Assembly: GCA_016647705.1 (NCBI GenBank)
Contig: CM028327.1
Span: 6,643,726 to 6,707,725 of the forward strand
Source: Eucommia ulmoides
Taxonomy: Eukaryota > Streptophyta > Magnoliopsida > Garryales > Eucommiaceae
Length of the DNA: 64,000 nucleotides
Direction: 5' to 3'
The position numbers and the translations under genes are program-made. Below, piece by piece: positions 35,201 to 45,366 of the stretch (positions are counted from its first letter, which is position 1; every line of letters starts with the position of its first letter). The notes beneath the pieces are model-generated. The model was given only the letters and a program-made list of their open reading frames with translations, did not search any database and was not told where the DNA came from.

Positions 35201-38200
35201 CCCCGTCAAAAAACAGCGTCGATTGAAGAAGAATGAAGAAAATTCTGTCAAGGATATGGTCGTTTACACTGGTGAGCCCCCTGCATCAACTGCAGTTGTT
35301 GTTGAGCCTCATGTGTTGCCTCCCCGAGAGGGGGCTGTTGCCTGTCTGTTGCTCCCTGCCGATTGGGATAAGCTTGAGTTGATCCTACACACAGAAGGGT
35401 CTTCGTAAGTATTTATTTTCTTTTGTTTTTTTTGTTTAAGCTTCAAATTCAAACATCCCCATGTCTCATATTTTGAATAAATCTATAGTGCGTGCATATG
35501 GAGAGGTAAATTTCTGAATGCTCATTTATCAGTGCGCGACATTCTTGGTATATTATGGGATGATCAGTTATCAAATTTTGTAAGTGCCTTCCAGAGTTTT
35601 CTGTGTATCACCATAGGTGTGCGTGTTACATTCCACATGTATTGAATGTAACACTCTTGAGATATGTTGAATGTGACTTGATCTCCTGTGTTGAATGTAA
35701 CATCCTATGTGTTGTGTGTAGGTTATTAATTCATATATGGAAATTATGCGGACTGAGCAGAATAGAGTTGTCACCCAGCTGCCGGATCTACCTAATTCAT
35801 CATTTTTTTTATAAACAGTGCATGTTGGGTGAGTCTAAAAAACACACACCTATTTATCTTTTTTCCTATAGTGTAAAACACATGCACTGTAACTCCATGA
35901 AAATGCCACAAATAATGTTTGTTCATTTTTTGCGCCTTTACTGCTGTGTCTGCCAGACCTGGATCAAGCGAAAAGTTACTGATTGCCTTGCAAAATTTAT
36001 CAATCCAAGCATAATAAATGCGTTTTCGTCCATTGTCCGGTACGTGCATTTTCCTTTACATCATGAGGGGGCGACAGCTGATTCGGGGCATTGGACGCTC
36101 CTCGTGTGTGATAAGCAAAAATCAACCTGGGATCATTATAATTCTATTGATTTGCAGCAACCGTGTCACGACCCGTCCCAGACACCTGTCATCCCAGGAC
36201 CGACGTGACGACAATATGACATCACCTGCTTCACTATTTACTTCTTGATACATTACTCAAATTCCATGAATGTACTATACAATTTAAATCATACAACAAG
36301 AACGTAATCTTTCACTATCTTATATTTTCCTCTCTGACAGCTTAACTCAAAAATCTTCCCAGATGACTCCACCTAATGCCAGTAGGGGACCTCTCCTAAG
36401 AAATCACCTGTGAGTGTACTGCCTTCTTAGTAAAAATATTTTTTAAGATAATAATACATTCTAAATAATACAACATTTAAATGGATCAAGCTTAATGCAT
36501 ATAAACAAACACATTTTGAACCGTAGTATAAAAATTATATACCACAAGAAAACTCTTTCTTCCTGCCATTCAGAATTTATCATCCATAAACATATATCAA
36601 ATATATGAAAATCGTCCAAACCATCAGCATAAAATAATATGATAAATCGCCAACGATGATATAATAAAACACTACATCAACACGTATAACACAACATCAA
36701 ATACGACAAAACATCACATACGACCAAATACAACATATAACACCATATCTCACCACACCACACCATACCACACCACACCACCCCCACACCTCGGCTAGCC
36801 ATGTGATCGTTTTAACCTCACGATCGGGAGTTGCAACGGTACCGTATCCCGTAGGATATGCCTTCCTAGCGGGATATAACAACGCTCCGCTGGACTGTGC
36901 TAGACGGGTGAACAACGCTCCGCTGGACTATGCCAAGCGGGTGAAACAACGCTCCGCTGGACTATACCAGACGGGTGAAACACCGCTCCGCTGGACTATG
37001 CCAGACGGGTGAAAATCTAACACCAATCTCTAACTCATTTCAACAACAACAACTCATCTCTATCTCAACAACAACAATTCTGCCCACAATCAACCACCTC
37101 ATCAATACAATAATATCATCATCAAACTACAACCCAATTATATCAACATCTATCTCCAAAACCGATTTAATCCGAAAATCATATTTTTCACCTTTGTTTA
37201 AAAAAACCATCTAATTTCAACAAAACCATTTTTTCCCTTTATTTTTAGAAACCATACATTTTTAGGAAAAAACAGATATTTTTCACTCTCTTTTAAAACC
37301 ACCAAGTCCAACGAAAATCCTTTTCAACTTTCTTTCAAAACTAACGTAATTTAATGAAAATCCAATTTTTACCAACTCACCCAAAATCTGCTTGATCCAC
37401 TTCATTTTTAAAAGTATCTAATTTAAATACAACCATTTTCTATCATATAGATATAAAAATAGTTCGGCAAAAAGGGCAGTACACTCACCTGATATCCGCT
37501 TTCGTAACCTTTATCTGACTATCTCCTATCCGAACTCTGGTGCCTGCGAACCTAACGGTGACAGGACCTAAATTAATACTTTTGTATAAAACAAACTAAT
37601 CACGCTATGAAATCCTAATTTCCTATTTCGCATCTTTTATTACGAAATATAACTATTCAACTAGTATCGTTTCGTTACGGTTTACTATTTATAAACTCTA
37701 TTCTTATAAACAATCTCAAGATTTATTATTTTCATTTAATTACTTTAAGGTTAGAAAACTAAATTTAGAATTCTCAACATAAATTAGAAAGGTTACCCGA
37801 TTAAAAATTTACCTGTTTCCGAATCCACAGCCGGCCGCGAATTAGGTTTTTATTCGGGGTTGTTTGTGTAATTTTCTCATTTTTTCCCTCCTTCTTCCTT
37901 CTTCTTGTTTTTTGTTTTTCCTGTTTTCTGCTTCGCCGTCGACAATACTGACTCGCCACCGCAAATCCCTGGCTCCGATCAAGCCCACACATCCACGGGG
38001 ACAGAACACCCACGATGTCGGACGACCGACCGGAACACCCGCCACGCCGACCGACTTTTTTTTTTTTTTTTTTTTTTTTTTCTGTTTTGATTCAGTTCGG
38101 TCGCCCCTCTCTCTCTCCTCGCCATCCGACCACCCTCAACGATCACTCACGCCATCGCCAGCCACCTTACACCGATCACGTCCACAAACACGACACACAC

Positions 38201-38552
38201 CCACATACCGCCGAAACACACACGACAATACACACCCACTCACCGAACATCAGTGACAGACGGCGACGATCCCGTACCTCCGTAGCGAACTACCGATAAC
38301 CCACGCCGGCAACCCACAACCGACGATGAACCGAACTCACACACACACACATGTTGAACGGCCGACCGAAACGCTCACCGCCGACAAACCATCCTCGGAC
38401 CGCCGGACCAACCTTTCTCTCTCCTCTGTTTCTTCTTTCTTTTTCTGTTTTTGATTCCTGGTTCAGCCGACCGCCGGCGACGACAAAACCTTCTCCTCTC
38501 TCTCTCTCTCTTTTCTCTATTTTTCTCGATTCTTCGCTCCCCCTTATCCCTC

Positions 38553-38612
<60 letters not shown>

Positions 38613-39420
38613 GTATGCGTGTGAGATCCCTAGGCCGGACAGCCCCCTCCCATACCTCTACCAATTTCCACCCTACCCATTCCCAACATTTTATGTGTAT
38701 ATATATATATATATATTTATATTGAGATATTTTTATAAAATTACACAAATCTCCCCTTATATTATGTTGTGGTAGAAATTTAAACCCAAAAATATGTTTG
38801 AAGGTTTTTAAATTTCAATATAACCCCCCTAAAATATTAATTTACATAATTAATATCGTAGTCTACCCTGACATTTCAAAATATTTTTAAAACGCGACTT
38901 GAATTATTCGTTTATGAAAAGTCGGGGTCTTACAAACCGGGATCATTTGACCATTATTATGGGGATGCCAAAAAAGTTATAAGATTTTTTTCCAACACTT
39001 ATTTGCGTGTCCAGTTCGGCACCCATTGTCCTTACATTGTTTTTTTGTCCTCACAGATTTCATACATCACCAAGTTGCTTTGGACTATGGCTAAGGAATA
39101 TAGGCTAAAGCGTGTTCAGGTTTCCAATGTGTCAGAAGTGCCTAATCAGGGTGGGTCAGTGTAAGTGTCATTTGCTATTCATGCATGGTACCGTTCTGTT
39201 TTAAAAAATGTACCACGTAGCGCTGACTGTCCCATCATGTTTTTGTGTGTGCGGTGTTGCTGTAGTTTACATAATAAAGCAGATTTACAGTGCGCAAAAA
39301 ATCGACGTTGATTTGGGGCCTGACGGATTTCGAATGGAACGAGCTGCACTGGTCCATGCGTTCCTCAATGATCCTCCCCGCTCTTGGACTGTGGACAATT
39401 GTTTATCTAGGAAAACTTAA
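32291..39420 (+). pseudogene. DUF1985-like / coiled-coil / Ulp1 (C48) protease gene of the MULE, split by a solo LTR
   Basis: Exon 1 32291-32366 (MVTTHRKMRTVNPN) joins an exon from 33369. The fold 33434-34150 (FRIGPKLVTFTSDDVQLIFG, WLLYLHLIATCFF, SYNWADRVHSNLMSSIKARY) resembles DUF1985 proteins. A basic coiled-coil exon follows (34521-35402; LREKVRELKRTVQQLQGDL). The C-terminus is an Ulp1-type cysteine protease: VINSYMEIMRTEQ, GHWTLLV (His), WDHYNS (Asp), PNQGGS (Gln) and CGVAVVYIIKQI (Cys). Family role: SUMO-type peptidase; whether MULE versions cleave SUMO is unknown. In-frame stops lie at 33407, 33890 and 35172, with a frame change near 34005. A solo LTR lies between the Asp and Gln motifs. 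Dispersed motifs crowd its introns. Confidence 0.8.
36164..38934. mobile_element. Solo LTR (2771 bp) inserted in the Ulp1 domain
   Basis: Begins TGTCACGACCCGTCCC and ends GGGGTCTTACA, with a perfect target duplication AACCG (36159-36163 and 38935-38939). It is the same family as 12651-15434 but inverted. Tandem CGCTCCGCTGGACTATGCC units lie at 36877-37016, poly-T at 38056-38080, GC-rich sequence at 37950-38480, and (TG)n(TA)n at 38552-38609. There are no genes inside. Deleting it with one AACCG leaves the Ulp1 frame open across the junction. Confidence 0.93.
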
Positions 39421-40365
39421 TTTACAGTGTATCCCATACTTCCATAGTAGTTGTTGTTTGAATTGGTCATGATATTTAACCAGCATATAGATTTTTGTTT
39501 TTTTCCATTATGTTGCTAACTTTTTTTATTTTTTTGGGCTGCGTATTACGATGTAACATTGATTACCATTTTCGTATTATTCCCATATTTAACATTGTTG
39601 AATGTGTCAAACATATGAAGATAAATATGGTTTGGGTGTTACATTCAACTTTCTCATTTGAATGTTGAATGTAACATTCAACACAGGTTGTGTTACATTC
39701 AACATGCAAATAAAAAAAAAATGTAAAAAGCTTTGTTTGATACATTTCATCACAACGAGTGAAATGTAACATTCAACACATGTCGTGTTACATTCCCATT
39801 TGTGAATTATTTAGTGCATCATCAATTAACATAGTGTGAACCCCATTCCATTTCATGCGGTGTTTTGTGTGATATTTGCTCCATCAAAATATAAGCATTG
39901 TTAGATGTTTGTATTAGTAATCGTGTACATAGACAATCATTTTAGCACCACCTAAGTCATCCATTTCACGTCCTTCACTGATTGCTGGTGATTGAAACGT
40001 CATGATGAAAAACGTACGCCTGTTACCTGTGCACAACGCGGCGTTTCTTTTGTGTTGGGGAGCGAACCGTCTAGTACGTTTGGGTATGGGGCGATGGTCA
40101 TAAATACATTCACCCCATTGTTCTCCCTTTATATATCTCACTTGAATCCAAACGTCGACACTGGTTCGCGCGTCTGGTTCCTCCCCAACGATTAGGGTCC
40201 TGTTTCGTGTTGCATGTTACTTCTTTGTTCATTTCTGCGCAGATATAAGCCTCTGAAAATCCCATGCATACATCGTAAGAGTTCATTTTCGAATTCCTCA
40301 TGTTGTTAATTGTGGATATTTGTTTTGTAAAAATGAATATTTAAATATTTTTTAATTATAATAGG
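39421..40365. other. Spacer rich in the dispersed motif
   Basis: It contains at least six copies of the GTTGAATGTAAC family (39597-39797). From 39992 to 40195 a 67-codon frame without a recognisable domain is relatively GC-rich; it could be an upstream exon of the small gene at 40366, but I cannot support that with a splice model. Confidence 0.4.
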
Positions 40366-40653
40366 ATGGCCGGACAGTAGAACAACACTGATTTTGACAA
40401 GTCGCTCGTAAAATGGGACGAGGACTCTGAAGTGTTGATGGATGTTGCACATGGTCTGCGGTGAAAGTTGGGAGGTGCCCGCTACATGTACGCTTCGATG
40501 GCCAAGGACAACGAGGCCATGAAGTTGGAGATCCGACGACTCAATTTGCTCGTCTCTAGTCTGCACGATGAGGTTGAGATGTTGAGGAGCCACCTTGGAC
40601 CTGGTTATGTTGCACCAGCCCCAAGTGAGTCGTCGATACACATGGAGCAGTGA
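40366..40653 (+). pseudogene. Small coiled-coil protein relic in the MULE
   Basis: Preceded by an intron-acceptor-like TATAATAG. It opens ATGGCCGGACAG, hits TAG at 40378 and TGA at 40462, and otherwise stays open to TGA 40651-40653. The second half (AKDNEAMKLEIRRLNLLVSS then LHDEVEMLRSHLGPGY) is a heptad-type coiled coil. Codon use is GC-richer than the surroundings, typical of a former gene. No known domain. Many GRF-type MULE genes end in such a coil, but no GRF finger is visible here. It may be a third element gene, analogous in position to vanB; that is inference. Confidence 0.5.
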
Positions 40654-41517
40654 AGCCCATGGTTGGTTGTTGTTTTTTTGTTTTTTTTTTTTGTATCAAA
40701 TTACACATTTTTTATCTATCCCCCCCTGTCTTTAAATAAACTAATGTCTCTGTTTTGATCGTCAAACATTATGTTTATCGCCTGTTTTATAATCTGGATG
40801 TGTGTTATACACTATTTTTGTTTTTTGTTTTTCTCGAGAAAAAAAATGTTACGTTCAACATCGTTTTTTCTCGGGTTTGAATGTTACATTCAACATTGAC
40901 TTGTATATGTTTTTGCACTGAAATGTTATATTCAACATTGACTGGTCTGTTGAATGTGTCGTGCACATATAAAAGTTGCAGTTTTTTGTTGGTGTCACAT
41001 TTAACGAACACAAAGAAATAAATAATGGGCAAGCAAAAATAAAATGTGTACAACAAGTTCATCATGTGGCTGTACAAAAAAAGAATCCGTCTCTACGATG
41101 GTGTTACATTCCACAAAATAGTCGATGTTGAATGTAACGCGCACATAGCAAACTTCTACAAAAAACTACATACAATGTGTAGAGCAGATTCATCATGTGA
41201 CAATTCATCCCCATGAATTTGTCAAGCAACCAAAATACAATATGTGGAACATATTCATCATGTGGATGTGAAAAAAATCCGTCTCTACGCTGATGTTACA
41301 TTCAACAAATAGTCGATGTTGAATGTAACGTGCACGTAACAGAACTTATATATAAGCAACATATAGACACATATAAATTGTGGATGACAAACCAACCCCC
41401 AAATAAGAAAAAAAATGTCTGTTTTATTCATGTCCAATAAATCTATGAGGAAACATAGATTTTATTTTAGTATGAAAAATAAAAATGAAATAAAAAATCA
41501 AAGTATTGAAATTCCCC

Positions 41518-43825
41518 CTATTTGAGTGGTGCTTTGCAAGATTTCCTATTGTGTCTCGACATTTGACCACATCTTCTGCATCGTCATTCTTTTACCTCCC
41601 CCCGAGATGCAATCGGAACTTTCCTTGGTATTCCCGATTGTTTCCTTGATAATGGAGGTAGAATCATTGTTTCGCTCTCGATCGATATTGGTCGTTCCAT
41701 TGTTGGTATTGAGTATATACCTCTCAAATACATCCCCCGATAAAAGCAGCTCCGAAAATAATCCTCTATGTATTTGAATGTTGGAAGTCTACTCTTGTTG
41801 ATAGCTATAAATGCATGTGCACATGGGAACCCTTTTATCTGCCATTGTCGGCACGAGCATGAACGTCCCTCAGTGTCAACTAAGACAGAGTGCGTTGAAT
41901 GAACTTCGAACACTCCATTGCCAGACGAGCTGACGTTCCATGTTCGCCCTTCATTCGTCAGTTCGCATATTTTGTTCTCCCAATAAGGCGTGATCTCCTC
42001 TTATAACTTGTTTGCTTCATCCATCCTCTTTGCCATTAAGTTCATCCACTTTATTCTTATCTTGTCAATCAACAAGATTGCAGGTAGATGATGAAATTCG
42101 CTTATCCAAAAATTAAAACACTCAGCCAGATTGGACATCATCTCACCATACCGTTTTCCTCTGAAAAAAGTGTTACTATACTTCATGGTTGACAATTCAT
42201 GGATGAATCTATGCACATTTGTGCCCCCCTCATACATCATTTGATCGTACAACATCTTGTACATTTCTAGCGTGTGTGCATATGCCAATCCGTTTAATTT
42301 TTGGATCATCATCTCCTTGAAAGTCGTTCTTGTGCCAGTCATCGCAGCCCTCAAATTCATTTTCAAGTGATGAATACAATATGCGTGGTGGCATTGTGGG
42401 AACACGTTTTGTACTCCTTGTAAAATCCCATTGTGTCTGTCAGAAATGAATGTTATCACTATGTCTGGATCGACAATCTTCTTGAGTTCTGATAAAAACT
42501 ACAACCAATTATTATTGTTTTCTGCATCAACAATGGTGAACGCAACTGGTAACATTCCTACATGCACCATGCAAGCGAACATACAATAAATCATACAATA
42601 TACAAATGAAACCAAGAAAATGTTGAATGTAACATTGTCACGTTTGACATAAAAAAAAAAAAGGTAACCAGGTTGAATGTAACACTGAAATGTTTGAAAG
42701 CATTTTTGTATACATACCTTGGTTTCTATTCTTTGTTGTTGCTGCTAGTAAGTTCTCCTTATACCTACCAATCAAAAAGGTACCGTCGAGGAACAACATG
42801 GGGCGACAAAAACGAAATATGTGTATGCACGCTTGGAATGCAATGAATATCCTTTTGAAATGTTTTATGTCCTCATTGTATTCCAGTGTTACATAACTGC
42901 CGGGGTTTGTCTCTCTATATTTCTCAACATATCATCTTAATTGATCGTATGACGACGAGTAATCACCGAATACGTTGTTCTTGGCTTTTTCTACCCCCAT
43001 CCATGCATTTCGATATGATATCTCTAGTCCATATTGTTTTCTAAAATTGTCAACGACATCTATTGGGCGAGTTTTTGGATTTTCATGCACCTCGTTAGTC
43101 AGGCACGACGATATAATGTTTGAACTCAAACGTTTGCCTTTTGTTGTCCGAAATGCAACACCACACATGTGTTCTTTTACTAGGCTGTGAATGTAGAATA
43201 CACCGTTTTCACTCCTCACCCACCCATGCACAAACCATGGGCAATTCATTTCCTCTCGCACTGCGCACGCGGCTGTGACACGTACCTTGTCATTTTTTAG
43301 GTACCAAAAATTAAACCCCACATCTACCGCATATTTTTGCAACGCCATGCGAAATTCGCTCGTCCCTCCTCTGAATTTTTGCCCCTCCTCCTGTATTCCA
43401 TTAGCCCATTTTGATAATAGCAGCATTTTTTCGTTTGGGTTTTGTAACATGTTACCATAACTACCTATATATTCCATTTCAGCTTTGCTATTATCATTGC
43501 TACGATCGGTGACGGGGACTAACGCAGATGATGATGACCCAGTTGAACCACTTGAATCACTTACCCGTCTTTCCACACATACTTCAATAAGTTCGATCTT
43601 CATTATGCCCGCTAGGAAAAACATTTTCTCAAAGTCCTTTTGGTCGTCCAACACACATTTCGGGTGTCCAATGAGTGAATACGACAACTCAATCATCCCA
43701 CTGCTACAATCTGTCCATTTGTTCCCAATTTTTTGACGAAACCCATCAATATCACAATCATATCTCATCCTCAACACTGTTGTGACATTCTCGTATTTGC
43801 ACAAAAGTGGGATTGATGACGTCAT
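41518..43825 (-). pseudogene. Mutator-like transposase (MuDR N-terminal, MULE, SWIM, zinc knuckle)
   Basis: Minus-strand exon 1 42718-43825 starts at MTSSIPLLCKYENV, with another ATG at 43867. It carries the MuDR N-terminal region (FRMALQKYAVDVGFNFWYLK then CPWFVHGWVR) and the start of the catalytic domain (LFLDGTFLIGRYK, first Asp). A 160 bp intron (42558-42717) holds two dispersed motifs. Exon 2 42557-41518 has FISDRHNGIL (second Asp), NLAECFNFW (Glu), the SWIM finger CSCRQWQIKGFPCAHA and the knuckle CRRCGQMSRHNRKSC. The frame is collinear with no frameshift but with stops near 42932, 42525, 42001 and 41584. Family role: nuclear cut-and-paste transposase. The copy is dead unless read through. 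Confidence 0.93.
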
Positions 43826-44019
43826 CTTGTTCAAACAACAAAAACGTGTTTTCCCATCAGTGCACAAAAAAACAGATCACTGGTACCACACAAACTTATT
43901 ATGTGTTGTTCATGTGGAATGTAACATCCTGTGTTTTTTGTCCCTGAGTGACATTGAATCCATTTGATGTATGTATGTGGAATGTAACATCACGTGCGCA
44001 CTCCCCCCCCTTCCCTATC

Positions 44020-44720
44020 GTGTGCGGATATTGAATGTATCATCCACGCATGTGTCGTATGCGCGCTCCAGACCGTGTATGGATGTTGAATGTAACATCC
44101 ATACGTGTGTCGTATGTGTGTGTTGAACGTAACAATCATTGTTTATATAAGCAAAAAACAATGCCAGCAGTATCCAACTGAAGTGGATTATCCCGTACGC
44201 ATGTTCAACACACACTGATCGTGTGTTTTTTTGGGGTGTAATATGATCGTGGTAGATGTTGAATGTAACATACATGCATATGACGTGTGTGTGTGTTCAT
44301 GTTGAATGTAACATACATGCATGTGTCATGTGTGCATGTTGAACGTACCAATCATTGTTTATTTTCACAAAAAAAAATGCCGGCAGTATCCAAACGAAGC
44401 GGATCGTCTCGTACGCATGTTCAACACACAGTTATCGTGTGGGGTGTTGAATGTAGCATGATTGTGCTGATATTGAATGTAACGTCTATGCATGTGTCGT
44501 ATGTGCCTGTTTCCATGACAATGTTTAATTTCCCAGACAATACACAAAACAAACACCCAAAACACAACAAACTGGTATCCCCTCTTCGTTTGGGGGTGTT
44601 GAATGTAACATCCATGAATGTGTCGTATGTGCTTGTTTTTCATGACAATGTTTAATTTCCCAGACAATACACAAAACAAAACACCCCGAAACACAACAAA
44701 CTAGTATTCCCCCTTCGTAA
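44020..44720. repeat. Right subterminal composite repeat array of the MULE
   Basis: Repeated modules: the dispersed motif followed by CATGTGTCGTATGTG (44030, 44085, 44301, 44472, 44598). A block of about 100 bp with CAATCATTGTTTAT and CAGTATCCAA occurs at 44128 and 44345. A block of about 80 bp starting CATGACAATGTTTAATTTCC occurs at 44515 and 44641. It lies upstream of the transposase start, in the promoter or terminal position. The MULE spacer 43826-44019 also holds motifs. Confidence 0.85.
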
Positions 44721-45366
44721 ATGTTTTTATATACAAAACGATTGTCTTCGAAAATGAACAACATAAACTTCATCTAAAAATAATTTTTAAATGATTGCGT
44801 TCTGTTGTTGAACACACTCATAAATGTGTATGCATCGTACAAAAACCATTTTTTACATACTTGTTACGACTGGGTGCTGTTGCTGTGAAAATATCGACTT
44901 CTAAGTATCGACAATGCTTGGCCGGTAACTCTTCCACTTCCGCTCTTTCGATTGAATTTCAAAATGTATTTCGAAGTGCTCTGTCTATTATTCGTCGGCT
45001 CTACATTCACTGAACTGATTTGAAATTCAAAAAACCCTAATAATGGAATGTTACGTTTCTCGAACCACCGATGCATTGTGGATGGAAATCGCGATCTAAA
45101 AATGGAAACGCTTGCTCCGAAAATGCAGGGAGGGTAAATATGTAAACGATTATCGTCGTTAATTGCGGGATGGGGCTTCTCAGTGCAGAACCGATCAACG
45201 ACGGGACTTGCTTGTTCAGTTTCGAGCGTATGGGTTTGATCGGTCACTAGTAATAAAAAACAGGATGGCGTGGTCATTTTCTCAAAAAAAAAAAAAAAAG
45301 CCTCTCTCTCTCTCTCTTTCCTTAAGCTCACCAATTCTGAGTTCCTCCCTCACCTTCACGCTTTCT

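Larger units (their letters stand above)
31994..44612. repeat. Dispersed motif field GTTGAATGTAAC / GTTACATTCAAC (about 45 copies)
   Basis: Examples on the plus strand: 32760, 33061, 33096, 33326, 35690, 39664, 41128, 41319, 42622, 42672, 44085, 44258, 44301, 44598. As the reverse complement: 31994, 32598, 33172, 33263, 39638, 39692, 40883, 41295. Variants such as GTTGAATGTGTC (32810, 40949), TGGAATGTAAC (43915, 43977) and GTTGAACGTAAC (44122) make up the rest. The core has GTT...AAC arms around GAATGT, often extended to ATCC. Copies lie in introns and spacers, not in exons I could read, and none is in the nested LTR. Role inferred: binding sites for an element-encoded protein. Confidence 0.9.
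31994..44720. mobile_element. VANDAL-like MULE without clear TIRs (limits approximate)
   Basis: Limits are set by the first dispersed motif and the end of the right subterminal array. It contains a Mutator transposase on the minus strand (41518-43825), a convergent DUF1985-like/Ulp1 gene on the plus strand (32291-39420), and a small coiled-coil relic (40366-40653). I compared 31380-32290 with 44720-45360 in both orientations and saw no TIR, which is the state of Arabidopsis VANDALs. A solo LTR (36164-38934) is nested in it. All genes have in-frame stops. The residue at 44721-45366 has no supported gene. Confidence 0.75.

Noticed and set aside
37801..38775. Frames on both strands with Pro/Thr/His and poly-Phe
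   Set aside because: They sit within the second solo LTR and reflect its GC-rich and poly-T composition.
31994..44612. The dispersed 12-mer as a CRISPR-like array
   Set aside because: Spacing is irregular, orientation alternates, and the host is a plant nuclear genome.
31561..45140. GGGTAAATATGTAAA at 31565 and 45129 as MULE terminal repeats
   Set aside because: Both occurrences are in the same orientation and the similarity does not extend, so they are not inverted termini.
44864..45334. A 156-codon minus-strand frame right of the MULE
   Set aside because: It runs through poly-T and CT repeats with no recognisable domain; I take it as chance.
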